From Escarpia spicata (Eukaryota; Annelida; Polychaeta; Sabellida; Siboglinidae), in contig OZ023210.1 of NCBI GenBank assembly GCA_963995525.1, forward strand, positions 1,012,482 to 1,076,481: a stretch of DNA of 64,000 bases, in the 5' to 3' direction. A model generated the notes under the pieces. That model was not told the origin of the DNA, made no database searches, and saw only the letters and a list, made by a program, of their open reading frames with translations. The position numbers were made by a program, and so were the translations under genes. Every line of letters starts with the position of its first letter. The first letter of the stretch is position 1. Positions 34,828-49,321 of this stretch are shown here, piece after piece.

Positions 34828-37623
34828 AATCAAATCAATTTATTTTGCAACAACAACATAGCAGTATACATACACAAAACAACCGTTTAAAAATAAAGTT
34901 GTGTTGCATGGTGGTCACATGGCATGTAATATGCCGTCTTCCTGTGACCCCATAAACATATATTTCGAATTATATTTACGCATACGTATACGATGATTAT
35001 CACGAGTGTATGATATCTTTTGTATGACAACGGACAACGGACTGGGGATGCGATGGAGAGAGAAACGAATTATTGTAGGAGATTACTGTTAGAAAACAAT
35101 TATAAGAAATGTGTGCGGATCCAAACATTAATATATAAAGTAAACAAATATTTAATTGCACTCCGCACATCTGGGATTTAGGCAGTGCACGTGGCTAAGA
35201 TAGTTGTCTAGGTATTGATTGGATAATACAAATTTCATTTTTTGTCTGGATTTGACGTTTTGAACTTATAATCGAGATTATTCCACAGTTTTATAAAATG
35301 GTGTTTAGGTAATTTAGATGAAAATGTGTTCTGGGCTTCTCTCTATATAAGAGGTTACGTTGTCTAGTAATTCTGGTGTTAGTGGCTAGATTCTTTTTTG
35401 GTATATAGTATTTGAAGGATTTAGGCAGTGTATTATGGTGATAATCATACATAAATAGTGAGACATGCAACCTGTGAATATCAGTGATTTTAAGTATATT
35501 TTCAGATTTAAAGATAGGATCGGTGTGACTTCTATATCTTTGTTGTTAATTATTCGTATAGCGCGTTTTTGTAATATTTCTATCTTTCTTATGGTATTTC
35601 CATTGCCCCATGCTTGTACACCGTAAGTTAAGTGACTTTGAATCAAGGTATAATATAGAGTTTTTAAAGCACTGTGTGGCAAAAAAATGTTTCATTCTAT
35701 TAATTGCAAAAATTGCTCTAGATAATTTAGAACTGATTATGTTGATATGTTTTTCCATGTTAAATGTTTATCAATATGTATTTCTAAGAACTTCACCGAT
35801 TCTTCTTTGTCATCCTTTCCAACATGATTAATAATTTCACTGTTTATCTTAATACAGTTATTTACCTGGTATTTGCTATTCGGTGGACTAAATATGCAAA
35901 AGTTTGTCTTTTTATATTTAATGACAATTTATTGGCACAAAGCCAATCGTACAAATGTATTAATTCTTGGTTTACGCTGTCAATTAAAGTATCAATATGA
36001 GGACCTGATTGGTATACAGTTGTGTCATCTGCAAAAGATAATAGATTCAGAGACGTATAGTTAGTTATAGCATTGATATAAATTAAAAATAAGATTGGTC
36101 CAAGTATGGATCCTTGGGGCACTCCACTTATTATGTTTTTTTGAGATGATTGACATTTGTGTATCTCAGTACATTGTTTTCGATTTGATAAATAACTTGC
36201 AAACCATTTATTGCTTATTCCCCGAATTCCATAAAAGTTTAGTTTGTACAGTAAAATATCATGGTTTATTGTGTCGAATGCCTTTGAAAGGTCCAGAAAC
36301 ACAGCCAATGTAAGGTCTTTTGTTATTGTATCGTTTGCTTCTGCAATATCTTTCAGCAGGTGTAGTATTGGTTGAATAGTAGAATGCTTTGCACGAAACC
36401 CATATTGATGTTTATACAAAATGTTATATTTTTCTAAGAACATTATTAATCTATTGCATACGATTTTTTCCATTATTTTAGAAATCGTGGGTAGAATACT
36501 TATAGGTTTATAATTGCTGAACAGTTTATTGTTACCTGATTTGAAGACGGGAATGACTTTTGCAGTTTTTAAGTTTTCAGGAACAATTCCCGTGACAAAG
36601 GATTGGTTTAGTATATGCTCAAGCGTAGTGGCTACTTCATGTATGGTCGCTTGTAGTAGTTTAGTGGATAGGTCGTCGAAACCTTCAGTGCTTTTTGTTT
36701 TAAGTTTTCGTACAATTATTTCTATTTCTGTTGTCTGCGTTGGTTGCATGAACAAATTTACGGGAAAGTTTCCTCTCGTTGTGTTTCAAATTGTTTAACT
36801 GGAAGAGCTATTGAGTTGCTTATCGATTGACCTATTCCAACGAAAAAATTATTAAATTCTTCTGTAATTTGTTTAAAATTTGAATTCTCTTGTCCGTTTA
36901 TGATGAAGGTTTCAGGTAGTTTGGCGAATTCTTTTTGTTTATGCATTGCTTGTCGTAATACATCCCATGTCTCTTTTATATTGTGCTTACTTTCTTCTAG
37001 CATTTCTGTATAATAAGCACTTTTTGCTGCTCGTTTAATCTTATTAAAGACTCTACAATATTCTCTATATTTATTGATGATTTCTGGATTATGTCTGTTT
37101 AATTTCTTTCGAAGTAACTTTGCTTTATTTACAGATGAAGTCAATATGCCTGACGTAATCCATGGTTCTCTTTTAATGTATTTTTTTTAACTTTCACATA
37201 TTTAATTGGACAAGATATTTCGAAAAGTGATTTGTATATTATCATAAAGTTATCATAAGCTTCATTCGCATCAGCAGTGGATAGTACAGTTGAGTAATCA
37301 GCCATATCTAATAGATTTCTAAATGATGCAATGTTTTGTGGGGTCAACTGTCGTACCTGCCTATATACTGATTTTTGTGGACGAGGTGTGCCATAAATTA
37401 TATGAAATATTCCAAAATGATCGGCTAAATCAGTGATAATAATCCCCGATTCATAACTAGGATGAGTATGATTTGAGTATAAGTGGTCTATAAGTGTTGC
37501 CGAATATGATGTTATTCGTGTTGGTTTAGTTATATGCGGAATAAATCCTTGGACTATTACATTATCTATGAAGTCATTGGTTTTTTGATGGGTGACAAAG
37601 TTTAGCAAATTAATGTTATAATC
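34828..37623 (-). pseudogene. LINE-F (outer nested element), 3' part: endonuclease end, RT, C-terminus, 3' UTR
   Basis: On the minus strand, 37623-37141 carries the endonuclease C-terminal half ('NINLLNFVTHQ', 'RITSYSATLIDHLYSNH', 'DLADHFGIFHII' as the SDH-type box). 37144-36758 is the linker. The open frame 36755-35862 is RT with 'NYKPISILPTISKIMEKIV', 'QYGFRAKHSTIQPILHLL', 'VFLDLSKAFDTINHDILL' (motif A), 'SGVPQGSILGPILFLIYIN' (motif B) and 'LSFADDTTVYQ' (motif C). Frameshifts then break the thumb ('LIQSHLTYGVQAWGN' at 35640-35590). A 3' UTR follows to 34828. The RT core has intact catalytic motifs although the ORF is broken elsewhere. Jockey/CR1-like; clade not fixed. Confidence 0.9.
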
Positions 37624-37947
37624 AGATTTAACAAGATTGCCACCCATAGAATTAACTCTAGGTGGCAGATGGACAAGGAAGCCCTTTGGCTTATCGAGAG
37701 TCCGACCCTTTTATCTATGTGTATCCCGTCCGTCTGAGGTATGTGTCGATTTTATTTTTAAACATATTCACGCTACTAGTACCCACACAATCAGCATTCA
37801 GTTACAGTCCTTTGTGAAAATGAAAACTTTCTTATATCCAATCTACTCTGCTCCTTTGCTAATGCAAGTTCATGTCCTCTAGTCCTTCTATCCTTCTTAA
37901 CTGAGAAAAACATATTTCTATCAATATTTTCATAACCCTTCAATATT

Positions 37948-40432
37948 TTAAACACTTCTATCTGATCTCCTCTCAATCTCCTGGTCTCTAGTGTTGTTAA
38001 ACCGCATTTTTAGGCGTATTTCGTAACTAAGATTCCTCAGATTTGGTATCATTTTAGTTGCTCTCCTCTGCACTCTTTCTAGCATATCTATGTCCTTCCT
38101 GCGATATGGCCTCCACGCTTGAATACAATATTCTAAATGAGGCCTAACTATTGTTTTGTACAGCGGTATTATTAGCTCTTTTTCCTTATACGTTATGTTT
38201 CGCCTAATTAATCCAAGGATTTGATTTCCCTTTGAAGCTGCAATTCCGCACTGCTCTGAAACCTTCATATCAGCACTAATGGTTAACCCTAAGTCCTTTT
38301 CTTTTACAGTAGTACTTAGAACAGTACCCCCCATTTTATATTTTACCTCTTCATTCCCATGACCTGTGTGGAGGCATTTACATTTCCCAAAATTGAACAA
38401 CATTTGCCACTTTTCAGACCATTTGATCAACCTGTCAAGATCATCTTGTAAATGCTGTCTATCTCCCTCACTTTTAATCCTTCTAAACACTTTTGTATCA
38501 TCCGCAAATTTCAACACCTTGCTTGTTATTTCATCATCCAAATCGTTGATATATATTAAGAATAATATAGGACCTGATCCCTGTGGTATCCCACTCAATA
38601 CCAATTTCCAGTTTGAAGCCTCCCCATCAACTACTGCACGTTGTCTTCTGTCAATCAGCCATTGTTTTATCCAGTTTATTATACCATTTCCTATGCCATG
38701 GGCCTTTATTTTAAGCAGTAATCTTTGATGTGGTACTTTGTAGAAAGCTTTTTGAAAATCTAAGTAGACGATATCTACTGGTGATCCCTCATCTACCCAC
38801 TTAGTGATGTCTTCCAAGAAACATAACATATTTGTTAAGCATGACCTCGCTTTTAAAAAACCATGTTGAGATGGATTTATCAAGTTTTGTTTAACAAGAA
38901 AATCCACCCTGTGATCTTTAATTAGTCTTTCTAATAATTTACAAATCACTGATGTTAAACTCACTGGTCTATAGTTCTCTGACTTGTTTCTCGAACCTTT
39001 TTTGAATAACGGTATAATGTTTGCTTCTTTCCATTCTAAAGGAACCATTCCCTCTTCTAATGACAAGCTGAAAACTGTTGCAAGCGGTATGCTAATTTGT
39101 TCTACAATTTCCAATAGTAGTTTGGGTGGAATACCATCCACTCCAGGTGATTTATTATCCTTCATACCCCTTACTTTCTTAGCTACCATTTGCGGGGTTA
39201 CAATTAATTGTCCTAAATAGTCTGAATCTGTCCCCTTGAACTTAACCTCTGGTACTGGCAGTGAACTAATATCTTCCCTGGTAAACACTGAACTAAAGTA
39301 CTCATTCAGGTCTTCTGCCATTAAGAATCCCTCTGATATTATATTTCCAGCACTATCTTCTAGAGGACCGACCTTATCTTGAACTTTCTGTTTGCTTCGA
39401 ACATACGCATAAAAACTCTTGCTGTCATGTTTTATATTACTAGCTAATTGTTGTTCATAGCTTCTCTTTGAATTTCTAATTTCAGCTGTAGCTTGGTTAA
39501 GTGCTTCTTTATAACTGTTGTAGTCGTCCTCATTTCCATTACATCTATATGACTTCCACATCTTTTGTTTATACTTAATTTTTCTAATGGCTTCTTTCAA
39601 TAAGTGTTTCTTTTTGGACCGTTTTCCTTGTTTTTTTAAGGGTACAAATTTATCGACTATGTACTTAATTTCACTCTTTAATATATTCCAACATTCTGTT
39701 GCCGTCTTATTTTTCAGTGTCTTATTCCAGTCTATCTTTGCTAAATATTTCCTCATGTCCTTATACCTTCCTTTGTGGAAATTTCTCCTATACTGCTTTT
39801 TACTAGTCCTTTCTGATTTTACTTTGATGGTAAAATGTATCTGGTTGTGATCGCTACTCCCCAGTGGCTCACATATCTTGACATTGTCAACTAATTCATT
39901 CTGTGAGGACAAAACTATGTCTAACACATTCTCACCCCTGGTTGGTTCTAGCACATGTTGAGAAAGGAATGTATCTTGAACTAAAACTAAAAAACTTGTG
40001 GTCCTCTCTCCCCATACTCTGTAGAGATTTCCATTGTATATGCCCATGGTTAAAATCCCCCATAATAATACAATCCCCTTTGCTTACTTCCCTTATTGCG
40101 TTTTGTATTTTTTCATTCTCTTCTATGCTTATGTTTGGACTTCGATAAACTAACCCAACTGTTAACGTTGAGTTTCCTGTAACTATGTTACACCAAACAG
40201 CTTCTTCTCAATCTGCTTCTCTTTCTAATTTTATTTCATAAGCCTGAATAGATTCTTTAATATATAAAATAACCCCACCTCCCTTTCTTCCTATTCTATC
40301 TTTTCTAAACATTACATATCCTGTCAGTCCCAATTCAGCATCTGATATACCGGTGGTGGTCCAGGATTCGGTTATACCTATTATTTGAGGGTCAATATCT
40401 TCTACCATATTGTTTAGTTCATTTCTTTGCAT
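37948..40432 (-). pseudogene. LINE-C ORF2: APE endonuclease and reverse transcriptase
   Basis: The start ATG at 40432 opens 'MQRNELNNMVEDIDPQIIG' with endonuclease motifs 'ITESW', 'GRKGGGVILYI', 'GLVYRSP' and 'IIMGDFNH'. A CGA-to-TGA type stop lies near 40207 and a frameshift in a T/A run near 39980-40050. After that 40047-37948 is open for 699 codons: 'SSDHNQIHF' (endonuclease end), linker, 'NIIPLFKKGSRNKSENYRPV', 'QHGFLKARSCLTNML', 'IVYLDFQKAFYKVPHQ' (motif A; Tyr replaces the usual Asp of FDKV), 'SGIPQGSGPILF' (motif B with two residues deleted), 'LKFADDTKVFRRI' (motif C), and thumb 'LVRPHLEYC' type. A late frameshift ends it near 37960. Inactive but little decayed. Confidence 0.92.
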
Positions 40433-41776
40433 TTAAACAAACACATTTATATCCAGCTTCAGAAGAGTTTTCCAGACTGTTATTTGCTGATTTATTTGTG
40501 CTGTCTTTATATATGCCTCCATTATCAGGCTTTTCTGTGAGTCCCCCCTGCGAATCTAGTTTAAATAGATGCAACCTGTCCCACTGTCAACATATTGCAG
40601 CAAGTTCTCTAAGAAAACTTCTGCCCCTTTCCACTAAGACGGAGGCCATCTCTCATGTACATATCTTCCCTCCCAACAAAGTATCCCCATAAATCTGTGA
40701 ATCCCACCCCCTCTTCTTCACACATCTGCTTAGCTAGTGCATTGATCGCCATCATGTTGCAGTTTCTATACGTTGCCCCCCTTCCTCCCTTTACTGGCAA
40801 AATTCCTGACAAAATAACCTGTTCAACTCTCGTCTTCTTTAGCTTCCTCACTAACTGTCTATACTTCTGTACTATCGCAGTTGTTCCCTCCCTGTCTGCA
40901 TTATTTGTTCCTACATGTATCAGTATAGACCCCCCATTGCCATGTCCCAATACCTTCTCTACCCTGTCAGTCACATGTTCAATCCTAGCCCCCGGTAAAC
41001 AAACAACGACGTCCTTCCCCTCGCTCAGTGTCTTGTCCGTCTTTCTCATAATGGAGTCGCCCATAAACACCCTCTCTTTCCTCACTGCCCCCTCAATCAC
41101 TGCCTTAGAATAGCTCCTTCTTCGGTTTGCATCTGTCTGGTTGTTGTCTTCCCCCTTGTCGCCTTCTCTCCTGTCACATTCTCTTCCGATCCATTCTTTC
41201 CTGTCGCTTTTTCTCTTGTCACCTTTCCTCCTGTCAGCGTCCCTTTTATCGACTTCTCTTCTATTACATTTGTTCTCACTTCCTTTCGTCCCTTCTTCTT
41301 TCGTCCAATCTCATTTTCCTCTCTCCTCTCCCGTTCCATCTTCCCTCCCTCCTTCTCTACGGTCACTTTCTTCCCTGTCACCTTCACGCTTGTCACGTTT
41401 TCTGTTATCGATTTTCCAATTTTTCTTCCCCTCCAATCATCTTCCCTCCTCTCGATCTCCTTTCCTCAGTTTTCTTGCCACTGTTATTCTCCTTCAGTCT
41501 TGCAGTATTCTCGCCTCTCTCCCTGTCGTCTCTCGCCATTCGACCTGCCTCCTTGCTAATTCCCATCTCCATTCCCTTCACAATATCTGTCAACCTAACT
41601 ATCTTCTTCTGCAGACACTCCACCTTCCAACACCCAATGCACTGAAAGGTGAATCCTTCCTCCATGGTTTCTGCCCATGACTTTCCACACCCGGACAATG
41701 CAAAATCTACCCAGCTGTGGCAGTGATCGCACACCAAGTGTCGCTTTGCCTAGACTTGCCGCTTGCAAGGCGCCAT
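40419..41776 (-). pseudogene. LINE-C ORF1: zinc-finger, charged linker and SGNH-hydrolase-like esterase
   Basis: The ATG at 41776 opens 'MAPCKRQV', a stop, then 'CDHCHSWVDF..GCGKSW...F.C.GC', a PHD-like Cys/His finger. A predicted coiled coil follows ('LQKKIVRLTDIVKGMEMG'), then a Lys/Glu-rich linker with repeated 'VTGEKAT' (41396-41097). The last part (41100-40609) is a GDSL/SGNH hydrolase-like domain: 'FMGDSIMRKTDKTL' (GDS block I), 'CLPGARIEHV' and 'ILIHVGTNNADREGT' (GTND-type block III). The reading frame is broken in at least three places. Esterase ORF1 proteins are known from CR1-group LINEs and probably act in RNP or membrane association. Its TGA at 40421-40419 overlaps the ORF2 start by 14 nt. 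Confidence 0.85.
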
Positions 41777-42377
41777 ATCCCGATCACAATTTATTTAATA
41801 ACTTAACTAACTTAGTCTTTATCAAGACTGTTTCCTGTGTACTAGAGCACACTTTAGGTTACAAATTTCAATTACACAGCCGACTATTTATCCTAACACG
41901 AACGCTAACATTACCGGTAGTTACCTAATTTAAATACAATCAATTACGTTATGTTAGGCTCCTTTATTTATTTAGGTTACGCCGCCCGACTATCGCCCTT
42001 GCTTAATTTTAACAACAATGCTACCTAATCATCTAGCAAGTACTGGCTTACACAGATATTATCTTATGTAAGTAGTTTGATGGTTGTTACTTTATCTCCT
42101 ATATGTTCTACCACATAATCAGGTTTGTTAAATCTTGTTTACAACTTATCGAAAGCTAAGCCGCCTAAGTGATTTACCCTATTATCACTCACTATACTAA
42201 GGTGTTCTAAAATACTTTAACTAACTAACTTTAAGCACAACTGCTACTCAATATATGTTTATTGCAACTTTATGAATGATATTAAGGCAAGAATAATACT
42301 TATCAATCAATAATTTATCAACTTTTCTGCACCATAAATTTCTACGATCTATCTCCGCCAAATATAGCCTCGAACCA

Positions 42378-42766
42378 GTCGCCCATTAAATAAGCAGTTT
42401 TATTTTCATTTGATTCGTGTATTATTTTACTTATAAACATATCGATATCTGCACGAGGAGCAGAATTAGGACGATAAATTACACCTACTATAAAAGGTTT
42501 ATTATGATTACCTTGAACTTCAAAAAATATAGATTAAAAAACATGGGGAATAAATATAGAGAGATCTTCACGTTTAGAGTAGATTCGTTTATATATATTC
42601 CAACTCCACCGTGCCCATCATCATTTTGTAATCTTGTATTACAAAATAAACTGTGGTATCCGCTTATTTTGTATTGCTGGGAATCACGAATTCTAAATAT
42701 TTCTGTTAAGCCGATTAAATCAAGTTTGAGACCATTTGAAGGTAAGTTAAAAAGTACTTCTTGCAT
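42378..42766 (-). pseudogene. LINE-F, 5' part: endonuclease N-terminal half
   Basis: On the minus strand it reads 'LDLIGLTEIFRI', 'GYHSLFCNTR', 'GGVGIYI', then after a frameshift 'PFIVGVIYRPNSAPRADIDM' and 'NENKTAYLMGD', ending at LINE-C. It joins in sense to 37623. LINE-F is 5'-truncated at 42766, directly against the right target-site duplication. Confidence 0.88.
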
Positions 42767-43120
42767 AGAATCCCAGTGTTTCCTATACTGACCACATCAT
42801 CAACGATGAAATCAAAACAATCATCTCTCAACATGTGGGACATTACGAAAACCTGCTGACCACTGTAAAAAAGAGGAAACTGACATGGTATGGTCACATA
42901 ACACGATCAAGCGGGCTCACAAAAACAATACTACAAGGAACAGTGTCGGGGAACAGAAGACAGGGAAGAGGAAGAGATGATCAGACAGTATTGCAGAATG
43001 GACTGGGAAGACCTCCGCAGAAACTCAGACATTAGCACACAACCTCGACTGGTGAAACATTCAGCAATGCAGCACCCCTATGACCCAGGCGGGTTACGGG
43101 AGCAGTAAGTAAGTAATACC
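42767..43120 (+). pseudogene. LINE-D copy 1, 3' portion (C-terminus), resumed after the nested insertion
   Basis: After the right target-site duplication (42767-42785) the LINE-D C-terminus continues: 'YTDHIINDEIKTIISQHV', 'LLTTVKKRKLTWYGHITRSS', 'LTKTILQGTVSGNRRQGRGR', and the terminal 'PYDPGGLREQ' pattern near 43078-43105. It matches 47228-47560 and ends at the flanking unit. Confidence 0.88.
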
Positions 43121-43496
43121 ATACAACTGTCACATGCTCCTTTGTGCTATGTCGACTGAAGTAAATCAACGATCATAACCGAGTATTTCATTATGTGATA
43201 CTACGGTATTTGCAATCTTTAGTGTGATTACTGTCATAACTCAGTTTTATTTTATACTGTCACGTACTCCCATTTTGCCGTTTCACCTCAGTCTGCTCGT
43301 CGTCTGGGCGTCATTAGTATGTTTGCCGTGTTGCGAGATGGGTGTGGCCGCGATTGCGGAGATTGGAGAAAACGTCTAATGCCGAAGAGAGTCAGACATC
43401 GACAGCAATATAAGAGGAGGTAATTACGTCGTACAACTGACGTAGAGAAGACATCGACAACACGGTTTATTCATCTCGTCAAACGTATGGTCCAAA

Positions 43497-44324
<828 letters not shown>

Positions 44325-44940
44325 ATGAATCACAACAGTACTATTTTCATGACTACTTCATTTAAAATTGCAACAATGAATGCTATTTATATAAGTCATT
44401 AATAGTATTTACTAGCAAAACATTTACGTTTAAACGTTGCTAATACATAATTACAATTACAATCCACTGTTGTCGCCATATAGTTCCATAATTTAACACC
44501 TTAATATCTAGTGGTTATATATAATGCATAGTTTTTGAAATCAGCAGATGTAGTAATTCTACATTGCGTGTCAAATGTTTGTGTAGTTGGTTATTTCTAA
44601 TGAACATCCTAATGAACATCCTTGCATACATTTGCAATTTGAATAGAGAACTAAGATGTGTATTATATGCTCCTCCCCACACTTCGACACAATACTTTAG
44701 ATATGGATATAAAAATGTATAGTATAATTCCAACAGCTTTGGCTATTTTATATTTTATATACTGTATATGAAAAGTCCAGGACAAATTAGCATCGATAAA
44801 AATTCCTAAGAATTTTGTGTTTTCTACTTGAGTAATTTGTAGTCCATCAATAAGGATGGCACTTGGATTGGATACATTTTTATTTAGTGACTTGAAGACA
44901 ATAAAATGTGTTTTATTGATATTTAAATTAAAGATAGTTT
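44325..44940 (-). pseudogene. LINE-G fragment, RT C-terminal region
   Basis: On the minus strand it reads 'KTHFIVFKSLNK', 'ILIDGLQITQVENTKFLGIF', 'DANLSWTFHI', then 'LYYTFLYPYLKYCVEVWGG' (44733-44680), 'NTHLSSLFKLQ' and 'HLLISKTMHYI'. This is the thumb/connection part of a jockey-like LINE. The 5' truncation is at about 44940, next to the microsatellite block. The 3' UTR runs leftward and may reach into arm 1. Confidence 0.8.
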
Positions 44941-44949
44941 ATTACTCTT

Positions 44950-45356
44950 TAACCAAATAACTACGCACATACGGACATGCGTGCTTACGTGCACACTTGC
45001 GTACATGCATAAGTGCATACATGTATTCATGCATACATACATACACATGCACACATACACGCATGCACGCATGCACGCATGCACGTATGCACGCATGCAC
45101 GCATGCACGCTTGCACGCATGCACGCACGCACGCACGCCCGCACGCCCGCACGCACGCACGCACGCACACACGCACACACGCACACACGCACACACGCAC
45201 ACACGCACACACGCACACACGCACACACGCACACACGCACACACGCACACACGCACACACGCACACACGCACGCACGCGCACACACACACACATACAGAC
45301 AGACAGACAGACATACATATATACAAACATACAAACATACATACATACGTACGTAC
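44950..45356. repeat. Compound microsatellite (CATA, GCACGCAT, ACGC, CACACG, CAGA)
   Basis: Successive blocks are irregular CATA/CATG, GCACGCAT-type at 45058-45150, CACACG at about 45165-45270, CAGA at 45297-45312, and CATA to 45345. The block directly precedes unit copy 3. All open frames here are repeat artefacts. Confidence 0.95.
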
Positions 45357-45598
45357 ACTAGCTTTATTAATGTTAGATTGCTAAAACATTATCTTAGACG
45401 GTAGTGGATATTTGACCGTGAATGTATATGTGAATTAATAATACTTCAGTGCTACACTTCTTTTGGTAATGTGTAATTGATTTGGTGTTTGCAATACTCG
45501 GTTTTAGTATTCACGTACTAAGTATTATTGGAGAGAATCTCTCACATGCGATGAAGGTCGTTGTCCCTTTTTCATGAAATAATACAATTAGCCATGCT

Positions 45599-47560
<1,962 letters not shown>

Positions 47561-47945
47561 GTAAGTAAGTACGTAAGTAATACCATTCAACTGTCTCGTG
47601 CTCCTTTGTGGTATGTCGACTGAAGTAAATCAACGATCATAACCGTGTGTTTCATTATGTGATACTGCGGTATTTGCCACTTTTAGGGTGATTACTGTCA
47701 TAACTATGTTTTATTGTATAATGTCACGTACTCCCATTTTGCCGTTTCACCTCAGCCAGCTCGTCGTCTGGGCGTCATTAGTACGTTTGCCGTGTTGCGA
47801 GATGGGTGAGGCCACGATTGCGGAGATCGAAAAAAAACGTCTAATACCGAAGAGTGTCAGACATCGAGAGCGATATAAGCGGAGATAAATACATCGTACA
47901 ACTGACATAGAGAAGACATCAACAACACGGTTTGTTCATCTCGTC

Positions 47946-48797
47946 AGTCGCATGGTCCAAACAGCTCTTAAACAGTTATCTAGAAAACAGAAGACAATTT
48001 GTATCAATTGACAAATGTAAGTCTGCTGTACGCAATATATCATGTGGCGTGCCGCAGGGTTCGATTTTAGGCCCCGAGCTATTTATAATGTACGTTAATG
48101 ATGTGTGCCGTTAGATATATCAAAAGTCTGAGGGATACAATGTGTAGCGTATTGGACAAAATGTCTACTTGGTTTGCAGTAAATAGATTAACATTAAACT
48201 TTCCTAAAACCAATTATATGTTATTTGGAAATCGTATTATAACTTTTTTATAACTACATGTCTTAACATTTCTTGACATTATAGAACTGAAAACGTTATT
48301 ATTTATGTACAAAGCTTACTACTGTCGTTTACCATCAAACACTCAAAGTATATTTGCTAGGCGGGAAATGTCGTACTCGTTGAGAGCAAATCATGATTTA
48401 GAACGGCTCCGCGTTCATTCCACAATAAGTCTACGGTGCGCGGTTGTGGTATTCTCTAAGTAACGTATTTAAATAAATATAATTGCATTTAAATCTAAAC
48501 GCAAAAATCGTGTATTTAATAAATATGTTACTTTGGAAATGTAACTGTTAACGGATTAAATCAAGTGTATCATGTATCACTATAAATATATTGAGAGGAT
48601 GCACACTATATATTGATTATAGAATGTGAGAAAAAAAAACGTACACGTGTGGGAAACCTAACACTTTTATTCTAATATGATTGTTTGGGGTAAATTTACA
48701 TAAAATTAATTGACTTAGTGTTTGGTCCTTCAAACATTGTATACAAACTTGTGTGTGTATGTGGTATTTTGTAGATTATGTATAATTATATCACATC

Positions 48798-48852
<55 letters not shown>

Positions 48853-49165
48853 TATGTTTAGTTGTGTGTATATATACACAGTTGTTTTTTTCTGAATCAA
48901 GTGTGTCGTGCACTTTTATTCTAATATGATTGTTTGGGGTAAATTTACATAAAATTCATTGACTTCGTGTTTGTCCCCTTCAAACATTGTATACACACCT
49001 GTGTGTGTACATGGTATTTTGGAGATTATGTATAATTATATCACATCAAATATATATTGTATATATGTATTTGGTTATGTATGTGTATATATATATACAG
49101 TTTTCTTTTCTTTCTTCTTGTGTTATGTTTCCAATGTTTTAATACACGAATCCTTCATTCATTCA
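47946..49165 (+). pseudogene. LINE-E copy 2, internally deleted, with tailed 3' end
   Basis: It reads 'AWSKQLLNSYLENRRQFVSI', 'GVPQGSILGPELFIMYVND', then a deletion at 48113 removes the FADD box. It continues 'STWFAVNRLTLNFPKTNYML', a second deletion near 48233, and the C-terminal tail ('LFMYKAYYCRLPSNTQSIFA', 'LRANHDLERLR'). The 3' UTR contains a 249-bp direct duplication and ends in an ATTC tail at 49155-49165. Confidence 0.85.
48662..49110 (+). repeat. 249-bp tandem duplication with (TA)n
   Basis: 'cacttttattctaatatgat' occurs at 48662 and 48911. About 200 bp after each start are nearly identical, including the 'atcacatcaWatatat' that leads to TA repeats (long in copy 1, 48797-48850, short in copy 2). 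Confidence 0.9.
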
Positions 49166-49321
49166 ACTGTTATTCTCCTAATAATGCTGCTTTTCATTGG
49201 CAAACATCAATATGTTTGCGACAATAAGTTGGTAAGAGAACAGTTTTAATATGTCATTCAACACAATCTACATCGCATCGTGACGTGATGAATAGCAGCA
49301 ACGAAGCAATTTCTTCACCAT

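Larger units (their letters stand above)
37624..42377 (-). mobile_element. LINE-C copy 2, near full-length CR1/L2-like element inserted in LINE-F
   Basis: About 4.75 kb on the minus strand: 5' UTR (42377-41777), ORF1 (41776-40419), ORF2 (40432-about 37960) and 3' UTR ending in the family tail ('caatcttgttaaatct'). Both ends meet inside the 'GD(F/Y)N' endonuclease motif of LINE-F: 'LMGD' is encoded just outside 42378 and 'DYNINLLNF' just outside 37623. It is truncated little or not at all. The matching tails of copies 7205-8415 and 54775-55374 fix the 3' boundary. Confidence 0.9.
33672..43496 (+). repeat. Interspersed unit copy 2, carrying a three-level nested LINE insertion
   Basis: The unit sequence 33672-33904 matches 11393-11625. 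It resumes at about 43121 ('acaactgtcacatgctcc', 'tcgactgaagtaaatcaacg') through 43496, matching 11630-11975. In between lies LINE-D, itself split by LINE-F, itself split by LINE-C. Confidence 0.85.

Noticed and set aside
36514..36798. Plus-strand ORFs over LINE-F and LINE-C (also 38366-38728, 38984-39220, 40655-41113, 41127-41680)
   Set aside because: The minus strand has clear RT, endonuclease and ORF1 motifs in order; the plus-strand frames show none.
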